Shown: positions 14,591 to 23,155 of the stretch, piece by piece
How positions within the stretch are numbered: the stretch's first letter is position 1
Layout of the letters: each line of letters begins with the position of its first letter
Origin: Flavobacterium sp. KACC 22763
GTDB taxonomy: Bacteria; Bacteroidota; Bacteroidia; Flavobacteriales; Flavobacteriaceae
NCBI RefSeq assembly: GCF_028736155.1
Contig: NZ_CP117879.1
Coordinates: 4,402,001 to 4,466,000, forward strand
Direction of reading: 5' to 3'
DNA length: 64,000 bases
Notes under the pieces: generated by a model
Seen by the model: the letters and a program-made list of their open reading frames with translations, nothing else
Database searches by the model: none
Told to the model about the DNA's origin: nothing
Program-made: the position numbers and the translations under genes

Positions 14591-15331
14591 ATGAATATTA
14601 TCAAAAAAATATTTTCTAAATCCCGTTCTCTAGAAGACGGGATTTTTTTTGACACTATTCAGAAAATTCTTGGTTTTCAGCCTTCTAGCATAGATTTTTA
14701 CAGACGGGCGTTTACACATCGTTCGTCTAATAAATTAGATCAGAATGGGCATCCTATTAATTATGAACGTTTAGAATTTTTAGGAGATGCTATGTTAAGT
14801 GCCGTGATTGCTGCACATTTATTTAATAAAGCTCCAAATGGAGACGAAGGTTATTTAACTAAAATGCGTTCAAAAATTGTGAGTCGTGAACATTTGAACG
14901 AATTAGGTAAAGACTTAAATTTAGTGCAGTTTGTAGAGAGCAAAGTGCCAATTCAGCACTTTGGAGAAAACATTCATGGTAATATTTTTGAATCCCTTAT
15001 AGGAGCTATTTATCTAGACAAAGGCTATACTTTTTGCGAGAAATTCATCCAAAAAAGAGTAGTTACGCCTTATGTAGATATTGCGCGATTAGAAGGAAAA
15101 GTTATAAGCTATAAAAGTCTTGTTATTGAATGGTGCCAGAAAGAAAAAAGAGTTTTTCATTATGACATTTTTGAAGATAACGGAATAGACGGTCAGCGTT
15201 TATTTGGTGTTAAATTGAGTATTGACGATAAAGTTGTTGCAAGAGCGCGAGCAACTTCAAAAAAGAAAGCAGAAGAAAAAGCATCGCAGAGAGCTTATTT
15301 TGCATTTCAAGAAAAAATTGACAAGAAATAG
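14591..15331 (+). CDS. rnc: Ribonuclease III
   Basis: This 246-residue double-strand-specific RNase processes rRNA precursors and structured mRNAs. The signature 'ERLEFLGDAML' is at about 59-69 and the second catalytic glutamate is in 'NIFESLIGAIYLDKGY'. A C-terminal double-stranded RNA binding domain follows (about 170-240, 'RARATSKKKAEEKAS'). It starts nine bases after fabF. Its codons 10-19 contain a terminator-like hairpin (14618-14650), so part of the fabF transcripts may stop there. Confidence 0.94.
   Translation: MNIIKKIFSKSRSLEDGIFFDTIQKILGFQPSSIDFYRRAFTHRSSNKLDQNGHPINYERLEFLGDAMLSAVIAAHLFNKAPNGDEGYLTKMRSKIVSREHLNELGKDLNLVQFVESKVPIQHFGENIHGNIFESLIGAIYLDKGYTFCEKFIQKRVVTPYVDIARLEGKVISYKSLVIEWCQKEKRVFHYDIFEDNGIDGQRLFGVKLSIDDKVVARARATSKKKAEEKASQRAYFAFQEKIDKK
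14618..14650 (+). terminator. Terminator-like hairpin inside the start of rnc
   Basis: AAATCCCGT (14618-14626) pairs perfectly with ACGGGATTT (14637-14645) and is followed by a T run to 14650. It lies 37 bases past the fabF stop but within rnc codons 10-20. It may terminate fabF transcription or regulate rnc. Confidence 0.55.
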
Positions 15332-15456
15332 CTGCAAAAATGTTGTAACTCTCACAAGGCTACATCGTTTTCGTTTATAATTTAACAAAACAAGCATGTC
15401 ATAACTGTTGATGCTCCGTTTAGAAATAGTATATTTACAACTTGATTTTTCAAGAC

Positions 15457-15945
15457 ATGGCTATTCATAAATTGGATTTAGACGAATTTGACGAAATTGA
15501 TTATTATTTAATGGCAATTCATACTTCATTAGAAGATTATAGATTGGCCTATTTTATCAATAAAATCCTTCCGATCAACTTAAGTAAGAGCAAAAACGAG
15601 ATCCATGCTCAAACTAAGGAAGGTGAAGCAAATTTTTCGAGATTCTATTATTATGATGAAGAAAAAGCTGTTTCCTGGAATTTAATTCAGAATAAAAATG
15701 AAATCATTTCTGTGAGTACAAATGATTTCCAGAATTTGTTTTCTAATGAAACAAGTGAGGTTTCGACAACAATTCATTTACTTCCTGAATTTAAAAAAGT
15801 CGATTTTTTCCTGAAAATTGATAATAGCGAAGAGGCGCTTAATTTTTCAGAAATTCAACAAAAATTAAACACAATAGAAAGTATTGCGGCTATTTATGCC
15901 GTTGATACAGACAAAATAAAATCAAAAAACAATCTAATTTTTTAA
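15457..15945 (+). CDS. IPExxxVDY family protein
   Basis: This 162-residue protein belongs to a Bacteroidota family of unknown function found between rnc and pyk. The family-naming motif is seen here as 'LPEFKKVDFFLK' (roughly 110-121), with L and F replacing the first I and last Y. No signal peptide or membrane segment is present. The ATG in 'MAIHKLDLDEFDE' is preferred over an upstream TTG. pyk starts five bases after the stop, so the two are likely co-transcribed. Function unknown. Confidence 0.8.
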   Translation: MAIHKLDLDEFDEIDYYLMAIHTSLEDYRLAYFINKILPINLSKSKNEIHAQTKEGEANFSRFYYYDEEKAVSWNLIQNKNEIISVSTNDFQNLFSNETSEVSTTIHLLPEFKKVDFFLKIDNSEEALNFSEIQQKLNTIESIAAIYAVDTDKIKSKNNLIF

Positions 15946-15950
15946 AAAAA

Positions 15951-17384
15951 ATGCTAACAAACAAGAAAACCAAAATTGTTGCTACACTTGGCCCCGCATG
16001 TAGTACAAGAGAGATCATTAAAGATATGATCGATGCAGGTGTTAATGTGTTTAGAATCAATTTTTCGCATGCAGATTACGAAGGAGTAAAAGAAAAAATC
16101 AATATCATTAGAGGCTTAAACGAAGAGTTTGGTTACACGACAGCAATTTTAGGAGATTTGCAAGGACCAAAACTTAGAGTTGGTGTAATGGAAGAAGGTA
16201 CTGTTGTAAACGATGGAGATGAAATTACTTTTACAACTGCTGAAGATATTATCGGAACATCAAAAAGAGTGTTCATGAAATATCAGAATTTCCCAAATGA
16301 TGTTAATCCAGGAGAGCGTATCTTGCTTGATGATGGTAAACTTATTTTCGAAATTGTTTCTACAGACAAAAAAACAGAAGTTGTTGCTAGAGTTATTCAA
16401 GGAGGAGAATTAAAATCTAAAAAAGGAGTTAATCTTCCAAATACAAAAATCTCTTTACCAGCTTTAACAGAAAAAGATATTGCAGATGCTATTTTTGCAA
16501 TCGAGCAAAAAGTAGACTGGATCGCACTTTCATTTGTAAAAACTCCTCGCGATTTGCAGGATTTACAAGAATTAATTGCAAAACACTCAGAGGTTAAAAT
16601 TCCAATCGTTGCTAAAATCGAAATGCCAGAAGCTCTTGAGAACATGGATAAAATTGTAGCATATTGCGATGGTTTAATGGTTGCTCGTGGAGATCTAGGT
16701 GTTGAGCTTCCTGCTCACGAAGTTCCATTGGTACAAAAAGATTTAATTAGAAGAGCTAAAACGGCTAGAATTCCGGTTATCGTTGCTACACAAATGATGG
16801 AGACAATGATTACAAGTTTAACTCCAACAAGAGCAGAGGTAAACGACGTTGCAAACTCTGTAATGGACGGTGCAGATGCTGTAATGTTGTCTGGAGAAAC
16901 TGCTACAGGAAACTACCCAGTGCAAGTAATTCAGAGAATGGCACAAATTTGCGAAGCTGTAGAAAACTCTCCGCTTATTCAAGTTCCTCAAAATACACCG
17001 CAAATTAAAACAAAACGTTTTGTTACTAAAACAGTTTGTCACCAAGCAGCTTTATTAGCAAATGAAATTGAAGCTAAAGCAATTTGTACTTTGACAAATA
17101 GTGGTTATACAGCTTTCCAAATTTCAGCTTGGAGACCATCAACAGCACATATTTTAGTATTTACTTCAAACAGAAGAATCTTGACTCAATTAAATTTATT
17201 ATGGGGAGTTAAATCTTTCTACTATGATAATGAAGAGAGTACAGATGATACTGTAACAGATGTAAATCAAATTGCAGTTGACAAAGGTTATGCACAAAAA
17301 GGAGATTATTTAATCAACCTTGCTGCAATGCCAATTAAAGATAAAGGAATGGTTAACACGATGAGAGTTTCTGAAATCGAATAA
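15951..17384 (+). CDS. pyk: Pyruvate kinase
   Basis: It converts phosphoenolpyruvate and ADP to pyruvate and ATP in glycolysis. The 477-residue protein starts with 'KTKIVATLGPA', has the substrate-site stretch 'FRINFSHADYEG' and the signature 'IPIVAKIEMPEA' (about 217-228) with its active-site lysine. The metal and substrate ligands are in 'MVARGDLGVELP' and 'ATQMMETM'. The C-terminal domain is present. It follows the IPExxxVDY gene closely and ends at a strong terminator. Confidence 0.97.
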   Translation: MLTNKKTKIVATLGPACSTREIIKDMIDAGVNVFRINFSHADYEGVKEKINIIRGLNEEFGYTTAILGDLQGPKLRVGVMEEGTVVNDGDEITFTTAEDIIGTSKRVFMKYQNFPNDVNPGERILLDDGKLIFEIVSTDKKTEVVARVIQGGELKSKKGVNLPNTKISLPALTEKDIADAIFAIEQKVDWIALSFVKTPRDLQDLQELIAKHSEVKIPIVAKIEMPEALENMDKIVAYCDGLMVARGDLGVELPAHEVPLVQKDLIRRAKTARIPVIVATQMMETMITSLTPTRAEVNDVANSVMDGADAVMLSGETATGNYPVQVIQRMAQICEAVENSPLIQVPQNTPQIKTKRFVTKTVCHQAALLANEIEAKAICTLTNSGYTAFQISAWRPSTAHILVFTSNRRILTQLNLLWGVKSFYYDNEESTDDTVTDVNQIAVDKGYAQKGDYLINLAAMPIKDKGMVNTMRVSEIE

Positions 17385-17403
17385 TCACTTCAAATAAATT
17401 TTA

Positions 17404-17436
17404 GAAAGCCACTTAATTTTTTAAGTGGCTTTTTTG
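17404..17436 (+). terminator. Intrinsic terminator after pyk
   Basis: Stem AAAGCCACTTAA pairs with TTAAGTGGCTTT around four T residues, followed by a T run. Confidence 0.85.
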
Positions 17437-17534
17437 TTTTAAAAAACCAATATCAATTCATATTCTGGATTCGATATTTTGTCTTTTCTAGGACTTATTT
17501 TAATTTAACTCTCTGATGATTTGACAAAAAAAGC

Positions 17535-17613
17535 ATTGATCAAAAAGATTTTTTGGTTTCATTTGACTAAAATTTTGAAAATTGTCTAGTCAAAAAAATC
17601 CTTTTGATCATCA
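17535..17613. repeat. Long imperfect inverted repeat upstream of the sulfatase cluster
   Basis: TTGATCAAAAAGATTTTTT (17537-17555) pairs with a near-complement ending in CCTTTTGATCA (to 17610). Inside it, TTTGACTA pairs with TAGTCAAA. The whole can fold into one long bulged hairpin. It belongs to the 600-base gene-free region before the sulfatase gene. Confidence 0.6.
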
Positions 17614-17676
17614 TTTACTTCCTTTTTATTCTTCTTTAAGAAAAAACATAACTACTTAACTTTCTGATGTTTTGAT

Positions 17677-17753
17677 ATGTTTCATTTTATAAAATGAAAC
17701 ATTTTGGTGCAAATTCTCCAATTTTCTTGTTTCATATTATAATATGAAACAAG
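17677..17753. promoter_or_regulatory. Two long perfect palindromes, probable operator sites
   Basis: A 26-base perfect palindrome (17677-17702, arm ATGTTTCATTTTA) and a 28-base perfect palindrome (17726-17753, arm CTTGTTTCATATTA) share the arm GTTTCAT. Their centres are exactly 50 bases apart, about five helical turns. A weaker third copy, TGTTTCA...TGAAACA, is at 17831-17865. No T run follows, so they look like protein-binding sites, not terminators. The sulfatase gene starts 234 bases after the second. Confidence 0.6.
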
Positions 17754-17986
17754 TTCATGCCTTATAAATTCAATAGTTCGCTCTTTTACTAGTTAAATTT
17801 GAGATACTTAAGAAAAAGTTAAAAATATTCTGTTTCAGATTTTAAAACAAAATGAATTTGAAACATGTAGGAAAAAATACAATCTGTCTTTTTAATATAT
17901 TTTATAAAAAATAAGAATTATCTTATTTTTGTTTATAGTTTTACACCACATACAGACATAGAATTATTAACGAATTTTTTATTATC

Positions 17987-19669
17987 ATGAAACAAATCAA
18001 ATTTAAGTGCCGATTTGCAGATACTTTAAAGGTATTAGCATTGCTGTTTTTTTCTGGAGTTTCTGTTACAGCACAGAATAAAAAGCCAAATATTCTAGTG
18101 CTTTGGGGTGATGATATTGGGACTACCAATATTAGCGCCTATAGTGATGGAGTTATGGGATATACAACCCCTAACATTGACCGTTTAGCCAATGAAGGAC
18201 TAAGATTTTTACATTATTATGGAGAACAAAGCTGTACTGCTGGACGTGCAGCATTTTTAACAGGACAGCATGGTCTTCGTACGGGATTAACAAAAGTTGG
18301 TTTTCCTGGAGCACCAATGGGAATGAGTCAGTTAGATCCATCAGTGGGAGGAATAATGAAAAGCTTAGGATATGTGACAGGACAATTTGGTAAAAACCAC
18401 GTTGGAGATAGAAATGAAAGTTTGCCAACAGTTAATGGTTTTGATGAATTTTTCGGAAATCTGTATCACTTAAATGCAGAAGAAGAACCAGAATTGCCAG
18501 ATTATCCAAAAGATCCAGAGTATTTGAAAAAATTTGGACCACGAGGAGTTTTAAAATGTACGGCAACAAATGTTGATGATGCAACAACTGATCCTCGTTT
18601 TGGTAGAGTAGGAAAACAAAAAATTGAAGATACAGGAGCACTTACTAAAAAAAGAATGGAAACTGTTGATGATGAGACTTCTGCTGCAGCAATTGATTTT
18701 ATCAAGAGACAAAGTGCATCTGGAAAACCATTTTTCTGCTGGTTCAACGCTACTCGTATGCACTTGCGTACACATGTTAGAAAAGAACATAGAGGAAGAT
18801 ATACTCATGGAGACAGCGAATATATTGATGGTATGATCGAACACGATGAAACTATCGGAAGCATCTTAAAAGCATTAGACGATTTAGGAATTGCAGATAA
18901 TACAATTGTTGTTTATTCGACAGATAATGGTCCTCATATGAATACATGGCCAGATGCAGCAATGACACCATATCGTTCAGAAAAAAACACGAACTGGGAA
19001 GGAGCTTTCCGTGTACCATGTATCGTTCGTTGGCCAGGTCATATTAAACCAGGTACTGTAACGACAGAGTTAATGAGCCACAATGACTGGATTCCGACTT
19101 TTGCTTCAATTGCAGGAGAACCAGATATCGTAAATAAACTTCTAAAAGGTTATTCTGCAAATGGAAAAACGTACAAAGTGCATTTGGACGGTTTTGATCA
19201 AAGTAAATTTTTAGAAGGCAAAACTCCAAAAAGCGCCAGAGATAAATTCTTTTATACAGATGACGATGGTTTACTAGTTGGTTTAAGAGAGGGAGATTAT
19301 AAATACGTTTTTGCAGAGCAGCGTCTTGAAGGTACAATGGGAGTTTGGGCTGAACCATTTACTAAACTGCGTTTGCAAAAGATATTCAATTTATATCAAG
19401 ATCCTTATGAAAGAGCCGATATTACGTCTAATTCATTTTGGGAATGGCAGTTGAATCACGTGCAGATGATGTACGGAGCAATACAAGATGTGGTTGTTTT
19501 TGCAGAAACATTCAAAGATTATCCTCCAAGATCAATCCCACCAAGTTTCTCTGCTTATACTATTATGGAGGAAGCGATGAAAGATATCAAAGCTAAACAG
19601 TATATAGAGAAAAATGTAATGCCTAAAATAAAAGAAGAAGAAGAGGCAGCTTCAAAAAAGAAAAAATAA
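17987..19669 (+). CDS. Exported arylsulfatase-type sulfatase
   Basis: This 560-residue sulfatase hydrolyses a sulfate ester of unknown substrate. A signal peptide covers residues 1-30. The metal-binding aspartates are in 'LWGDDIGTTN' (D42, D43). The modification motif is C-T-A-G-R, with C83 expected to be converted to formylglycine; no formylglycine-generating enzyme gene is in the window. Further metal ligands are in 'STDNGPHMN'. The tail is lysine and glutamate rich. It is the first gene of a same-strand accessory cluster and follows a regulatory region with palindromes. Confidence 0.9.
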   Translation: MKQIKFKCRFADTLKVLALLFFSGVSVTAQNKKPNILVLWGDDIGTTNISAYSDGVMGYTTPNIDRLANEGLRFLHYYGEQSCTAGRAAFLTGQHGLRTGLTKVGFPGAPMGMSQLDPSVGGIMKSLGYVTGQFGKNHVGDRNESLPTVNGFDEFFGNLYHLNAEEEPELPDYPKDPEYLKKFGPRGVLKCTATNVDDATTDPRFGRVGKQKIEDTGALTKKRMETVDDETSAAAIDFIKRQSASGKPFFCWFNATRMHLRTHVRKEHRGRYTHGDSEYIDGMIEHDETIGSILKALDDLGIADNTIVVYSTDNGPHMNTWPDAAMTPYRSEKNTNWEGAFRVPCIVRWPGHIKPGTVTTELMSHNDWIPTFASIAGEPDIVNKLLKGYSANGKTYKVHLDGFDQSKFLEGKTPKSARDKFFYTDDDGLLVGLREGDYKYVFAEQRLEGTMGVWAEPFTKLRLQKIFNLYQDPYERADITSNSFWEWQLNHVQMMYGAIQDVVVFAETFKDYPPRSIPPSFSAYTIMEEAMKDIKAKQYIEKNVMPKIKEEEEAASKKKK

Positions 19670-19730
19670 ATCATAACAAAAGAGATTTAGGTTGAAAAAT
19701 CTGGGTCTCTTTTACTAACATAAAAACATC

Positions 19731-20744
19731 ATGAAAAAAAGTATCTATATATTGTCTCTGGTGGCTTTGTTTTTCTTTTCCTGTAAAAAATCGGATACAG
19801 TAACTTCTCCAACAGAAAATAAACAAACAGAAACTGCAGCAAATAACGGCGATCCATTGCCAAGCTGGAATGACGGAGCTTTAAAAAAAGACATTATTGC
19901 TTATGTTGAAAAAGTAACAAAAGAAGGAAGTCCTGATTTTATTCCGGTAGAAGACAGAATTGCGACTTTTGATAATGATGGAACATTATGGGCAGAAAAA
20001 CCATATGTACAAGAACTTTTTGCTTTTTATAGAGTAAAAAAAATGGTAGAAGCCAAACCAGAATTGGCACAAAAACAGCCTTTTAAAGCAGTTATAGAAA
20101 AAGATAAAACCTTCTTTGAAAAAGGAGGCGATAAAGCACTTATAGAATTGGTTGCAGCTACTCATACCGGAATGACGGAAGATGAATTTGAGGCTTCAGT
20201 GAATGACTTTTTTAAAAGTGCACAATATCCAGGTAAAAATGTTCCGGTAAAACAAATACGTTATCAGCCGCAATTAGAACTGCTGAATTATCTCCGTGCC
20301 AACGGATTTAAAACATATATCGTTACTGGGGGAACAATAGAAGTGGTGAGAGCAATATCTCAAGATTTTTACGGAATTCCAAAAGACCAAGTGGTAGGTA
20401 CTTCTTTCAAATACAAATATGATGCAGCTAAAAATGCAGTGCAACGAGAAGCCGCTTTAGATCATTTTAATGATAAAGAAGGGAAACCTGTTGGTATTCA
20501 ATTGCACATTGGACAGCGACCTGTTTTTGCCTGCGGTAACGAAGGTGGTGCAGGAGATATTGCGATGCTGAAATATTCTCAAGGGAATAAATATCCATCT
20601 TTTCAATTGCTTGTAAATCATAATGATTCTATAAGAGAATATAAATATCAGGAAAAGGACAACGCATCATTAAATGCTGCAGCGCAAAACAAATGGCATG
20701 TTGTGGATATGCAGAAAGACTGGAAAAAAGTTTTTGCAGATTAA
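19731..20744 (+). CDS. HAD-superfamily phosphatase-like lipoprotein
   Basis: This 337-residue lipoprotein has a lipobox ending 'FFFSC' (C18). The HAD motif I is 'FDNDGTLW' (nucleophile D81, acid D83). Motif II is in 'TYIVTGGT' and motif IV in 'CGNEGGAGDIAML'. It resembles phosphoserine phosphatase-like HAD hydrolases but is exported to the cell envelope, which is unusual for metabolic HAD enzymes. It lies 61 bases after the sulfatase gene and is probably in the same operon. The substrate is unknown. Confidence 0.82.
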   Translation: MKKSIYILSLVALFFFSCKKSDTVTSPTENKQTETAANNGDPLPSWNDGALKKDIIAYVEKVTKEGSPDFIPVEDRIATFDNDGTLWAEKPYVQELFAFYRVKKMVEAKPELAQKQPFKAVIEKDKTFFEKGGDKALIELVAATHTGMTEDEFEASVNDFFKSAQYPGKNVPVKQIRYQPQLELLNYLRANGFKTYIVTGGTIEVVRAISQDFYGIPKDQVVGTSFKYKYDAAKNAVQREAALDHFNDKEGKPVGIQLHIGQRPVFACGNEGGAGDIAMLKYSQGNKYPSFQLLVNHNDSIREYKYQEKDNASLNAAAQNKWHVVDMQKDWKKVFAD

Positions 20745-20813
20745 ATGAAAAGAATTGTTTGCAGTATAAAAGTTAAAGAGTCGAAGTTTTTTTAGTAAAT
20801 AAATTTAAGCCGT

Positions 20814-21617
20814 ATGAAAAATTCTTTTTTAGCAATAGCATTGATGCTTGTAACTTTTACAATTTCGGCTCAGGAAGAACCTGCAAAACCAGGAAACAGT
20901 GCACAAGAACTTGCTGATAAAATGGCTAATCCTGTGGCAAGCTTAATTAGTGTGCCGCTGCAAAATAATCTTACTTATGGAATTGGCCCTTATAACGGAA
21001 TAAAATATCAGATCAATATTCAGCCCGTTGTTCCTTTTAAGTTGAGTGAAAATTTAAACTTAATTACTCGTTACATTCTTCCAGTTGTAGATCAGCAGGA
21101 TGTTACGGGAGAAAATACACATGAGTTTGGTTTGAGCGATGCAACGGTGACGGCATTTTTTGCTCCTAAAACTAAAGGACTCATCTTAGGAGTTGGACCT
21201 GCTTTTTTAGTGCCAACTGCGACAGAGAAATTTTTAGGAACAGAAAAATTCGGAATTGGACCAAGCGTTTTGGTCATGCATCAAGGAAAAGGACTTTCTA
21301 TTGGTTTTCTGGCCAATCAAATTTGGTCTGTCGCAGGAAATGCCGATAGAGCAGATTTTAATCAGTTTTACACACAATTATTTCTAACACACAGTTACAA
21401 AAGCGGAGCAAGTTTGGGAATCACTTCAGAAATTACTCAAAACTGGCAAGGAAATACTACACTTATAACCGTTAGTCCAAATGTTGGGGCAATTACAAAA
21501 TTAGGAGGACAAACCATGCAATTTGCCGTTATGCCTTTAATTCCGGTTGTTGGACATCAATCTATAAAACCAGACTGGGGATTAAGAGCGGTGGTGGCAT
21601 TTATATTCCCGCAATAA
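20814..21617 (+). CDS. Outer-membrane transporter-like protein (phenol_MetA_deg type)
   Basis: This 267-residue protein has a signal peptide (cut near 'SAQEE', residue 20) and then a succession of amphipathic beta strands ending in 'AFIFPQ', as expected of an outer-membrane barrel. The sequence pattern ('PVVPFKLSENLNLITRYILP', 'FGLSDATVTAFF', 'GVGPAFLVPTAT') is like the MetA-pathway transporter family. A second, different member of this broad type lies at 28266. It may pass the cluster's substrate across the outer membrane; this is inferred. Confidence 0.68.
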   Translation: MKNSFLAIALMLVTFTISAQEEPAKPGNSAQELADKMANPVASLISVPLQNNLTYGIGPYNGIKYQINIQPVVPFKLSENLNLITRYILPVVDQQDVTGENTHEFGLSDATVTAFFAPKTKGLILGVGPAFLVPTATEKFLGTEKFGIGPSVLVMHQGKGLSIGFLANQIWSVAGNADRADFNQFYTQLFLTHSYKSGASLGITSEITQNWQGNTTLITVSPNVGAITKLGGQTMQFAVMPLIPVVGHQSIKPDWGLRAVVAFIFPQ

Positions 21618-21670
21618 TTTTCCATGAGAATTTAGAGAATATCATTTTAATTTTTTTAATACTAGATAAA

Positions 21671-23119
21671 ATGAAGACTAAAATAATTTCACTTTTTATT
21701 ATTGCGTTATTTATTTCTTGCAATAAAACTTCGACAGAAAAAACAGAATCGACTTCTGCAGAATCTGTTTCAAGTACTTTCAAACCAGCTAATCTGAATG
21801 AACAAATAATTTATAATCGGGCAGTTGAAGCTGTTGTTTGGGGAATGCCAGCAGTCAATTTTGAACTGCTCAATGAAAGTTTAACTGCTGCAAAAGGTAA
21901 TTTTAATGAGATCATTTATTGGTCAGGATTAATAAATTCAAAGAATCAAACATTAACACCAAATCCTGATGTTGTTTATATAAATCCTTTATATGATACT
22001 AGAAAAGGACCTGTTGTGTTAGAAATTCCAGCTGCTGAAGGCGCGTCTTCTTTAACGGGAAGCCTCGATGATGGCTGGCAAACTGCAATTGAAGATATTG
22101 GTCCGGCGGGTGTCGATAAAGGAAAAGGTGGAAAATATTTAATTCTGCCACCAGATTATAAAGATAAAATACCAGCAGGATATATTCCGATGCCATCATC
22201 AACTTATACGGGTTTTGCAATTCTTAGATCCAATCTTACTGACGGAAGTCCAGCCGATCTAAAAAGGGCAATTGATTATGGAAAACGTATTAAAATTTAT
22301 CCATATTCTCAAGCGTCAAATCCACCGGCTACAAAATTTACCGATTTGCTTGAAGTCGATTTTAGCAATACAATTCCATATAATTTTCATTTTTTCGAAC
22401 TCTTAAATCAGTTTGTACAGCGTGAACCGTGGCTGACTCGAGATTTAGTTATGGTTGATTTTTTAAAATCAATTGGTATAGAAAAAGGAAAAACTTTTCA
22501 GGCAGATGCCCGAACAAAAGAGATTCTGGAAATAGCCGTAAAAGATGCCGGAAAATGGATTGACAGTAAATATGAAGCAATTTTTACTCCTCCTTTTTAT
22601 GACGGTACAAACTGGGCATTACCAGCTTCTCAAGATGTTGTAAAAGCAATAATGTCCAATTATACAGCTCCAAATATTTATCCGGTAAGTGAACGAGCAA
22701 TAAGCTACTCAATCGCTTATTTCAGTGCTAAACATTTAGGTACAGGACAGTTTTATTTAATGACAATTAAAGACGATAAAGGTCAGGAGTTTGATGGTTC
22801 AAAATTGTATCAATTGCATCTTCCAGCAAATGTTCCTGTAAAATTATATTGGTCTGTAACGGCTTACGATCGTGAAACGCATGCTTTAATAAAAAACATG
22901 AAATATTTTAGCCGTGCTTCAACTACTCCAGGAATTCAGAAAAATAGCGATGGTTCTGTCGATATTTATTTTGGAGCAAAAGCACCTACAGGAAAAGAAT
23001 CAAACTGGGTTCCAACAGATCCAAAAGGAAAATTTGAATTATTGGCTCGTTTTTATGGCCCAGAAAAAGGATTTTTTGAGAAAACCTGGAAAATGGGTGA
23101 TTTAACAGAAGTGAAATAA
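21671..23119 (+). CDS. DUF1254/DUF1214 lipoprotein (first copy)
   Basis: This 482-residue lipoprotein has a lipobox 'LFISC' (C17). The N-terminal DUF1254 part spans roughly 50-180 ('EAVVWGMPAVNFEL', 'LTPNPDVVYINPLYD'). The C-terminal DUF1214 part spans about 360-475 ('LPANVPVKLYWSVTAYD', 'SDGSVDIYFG', 'SNWVPT', 'LARFYGPEKGF'). The family has no firmly established enzymatic role that I know of. It is one of two adjacent paralogues, with 53 and 36 bases to its neighbours, and is in the sulfatase cluster. Confidence 0.88.
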   Translation: MKTKIISLFIIALFISCNKTSTEKTESTSAESVSSTFKPANLNEQIIYNRAVEAVVWGMPAVNFELLNESLTAAKGNFNEIIYWSGLINSKNQTLTPNPDVVYINPLYDTRKGPVVLEIPAAEGASSLTGSLDDGWQTAIEDIGPAGVDKGKGGKYLILPPDYKDKIPAGYIPMPSSTYTGFAILRSNLTDGSPADLKRAIDYGKRIKIYPYSQASNPPATKFTDLLEVDFSNTIPYNFHFFELLNQFVQREPWLTRDLVMVDFLKSIGIEKGKTFQADARTKEILEIAVKDAGKWIDSKYEAIFTPPFYDGTNWALPASQDVVKAIMSNYTAPNIYPVSERAISYSIAYFSAKHLGTGQFYLMTIKDDKGQEFDGSKLYQLHLPANVPVKLYWSVTAYDRETHALIKNMKYFSRASTTPGIQKNSDGSVDIYFGAKAPTGKESNWVPTDPKGKFELLARFYGPEKGFFEKTWKMGDLTEVK

Positions 23120-23155
23120 TTATGATCTGAATTTCTAATTAAATAATCGGTTATT

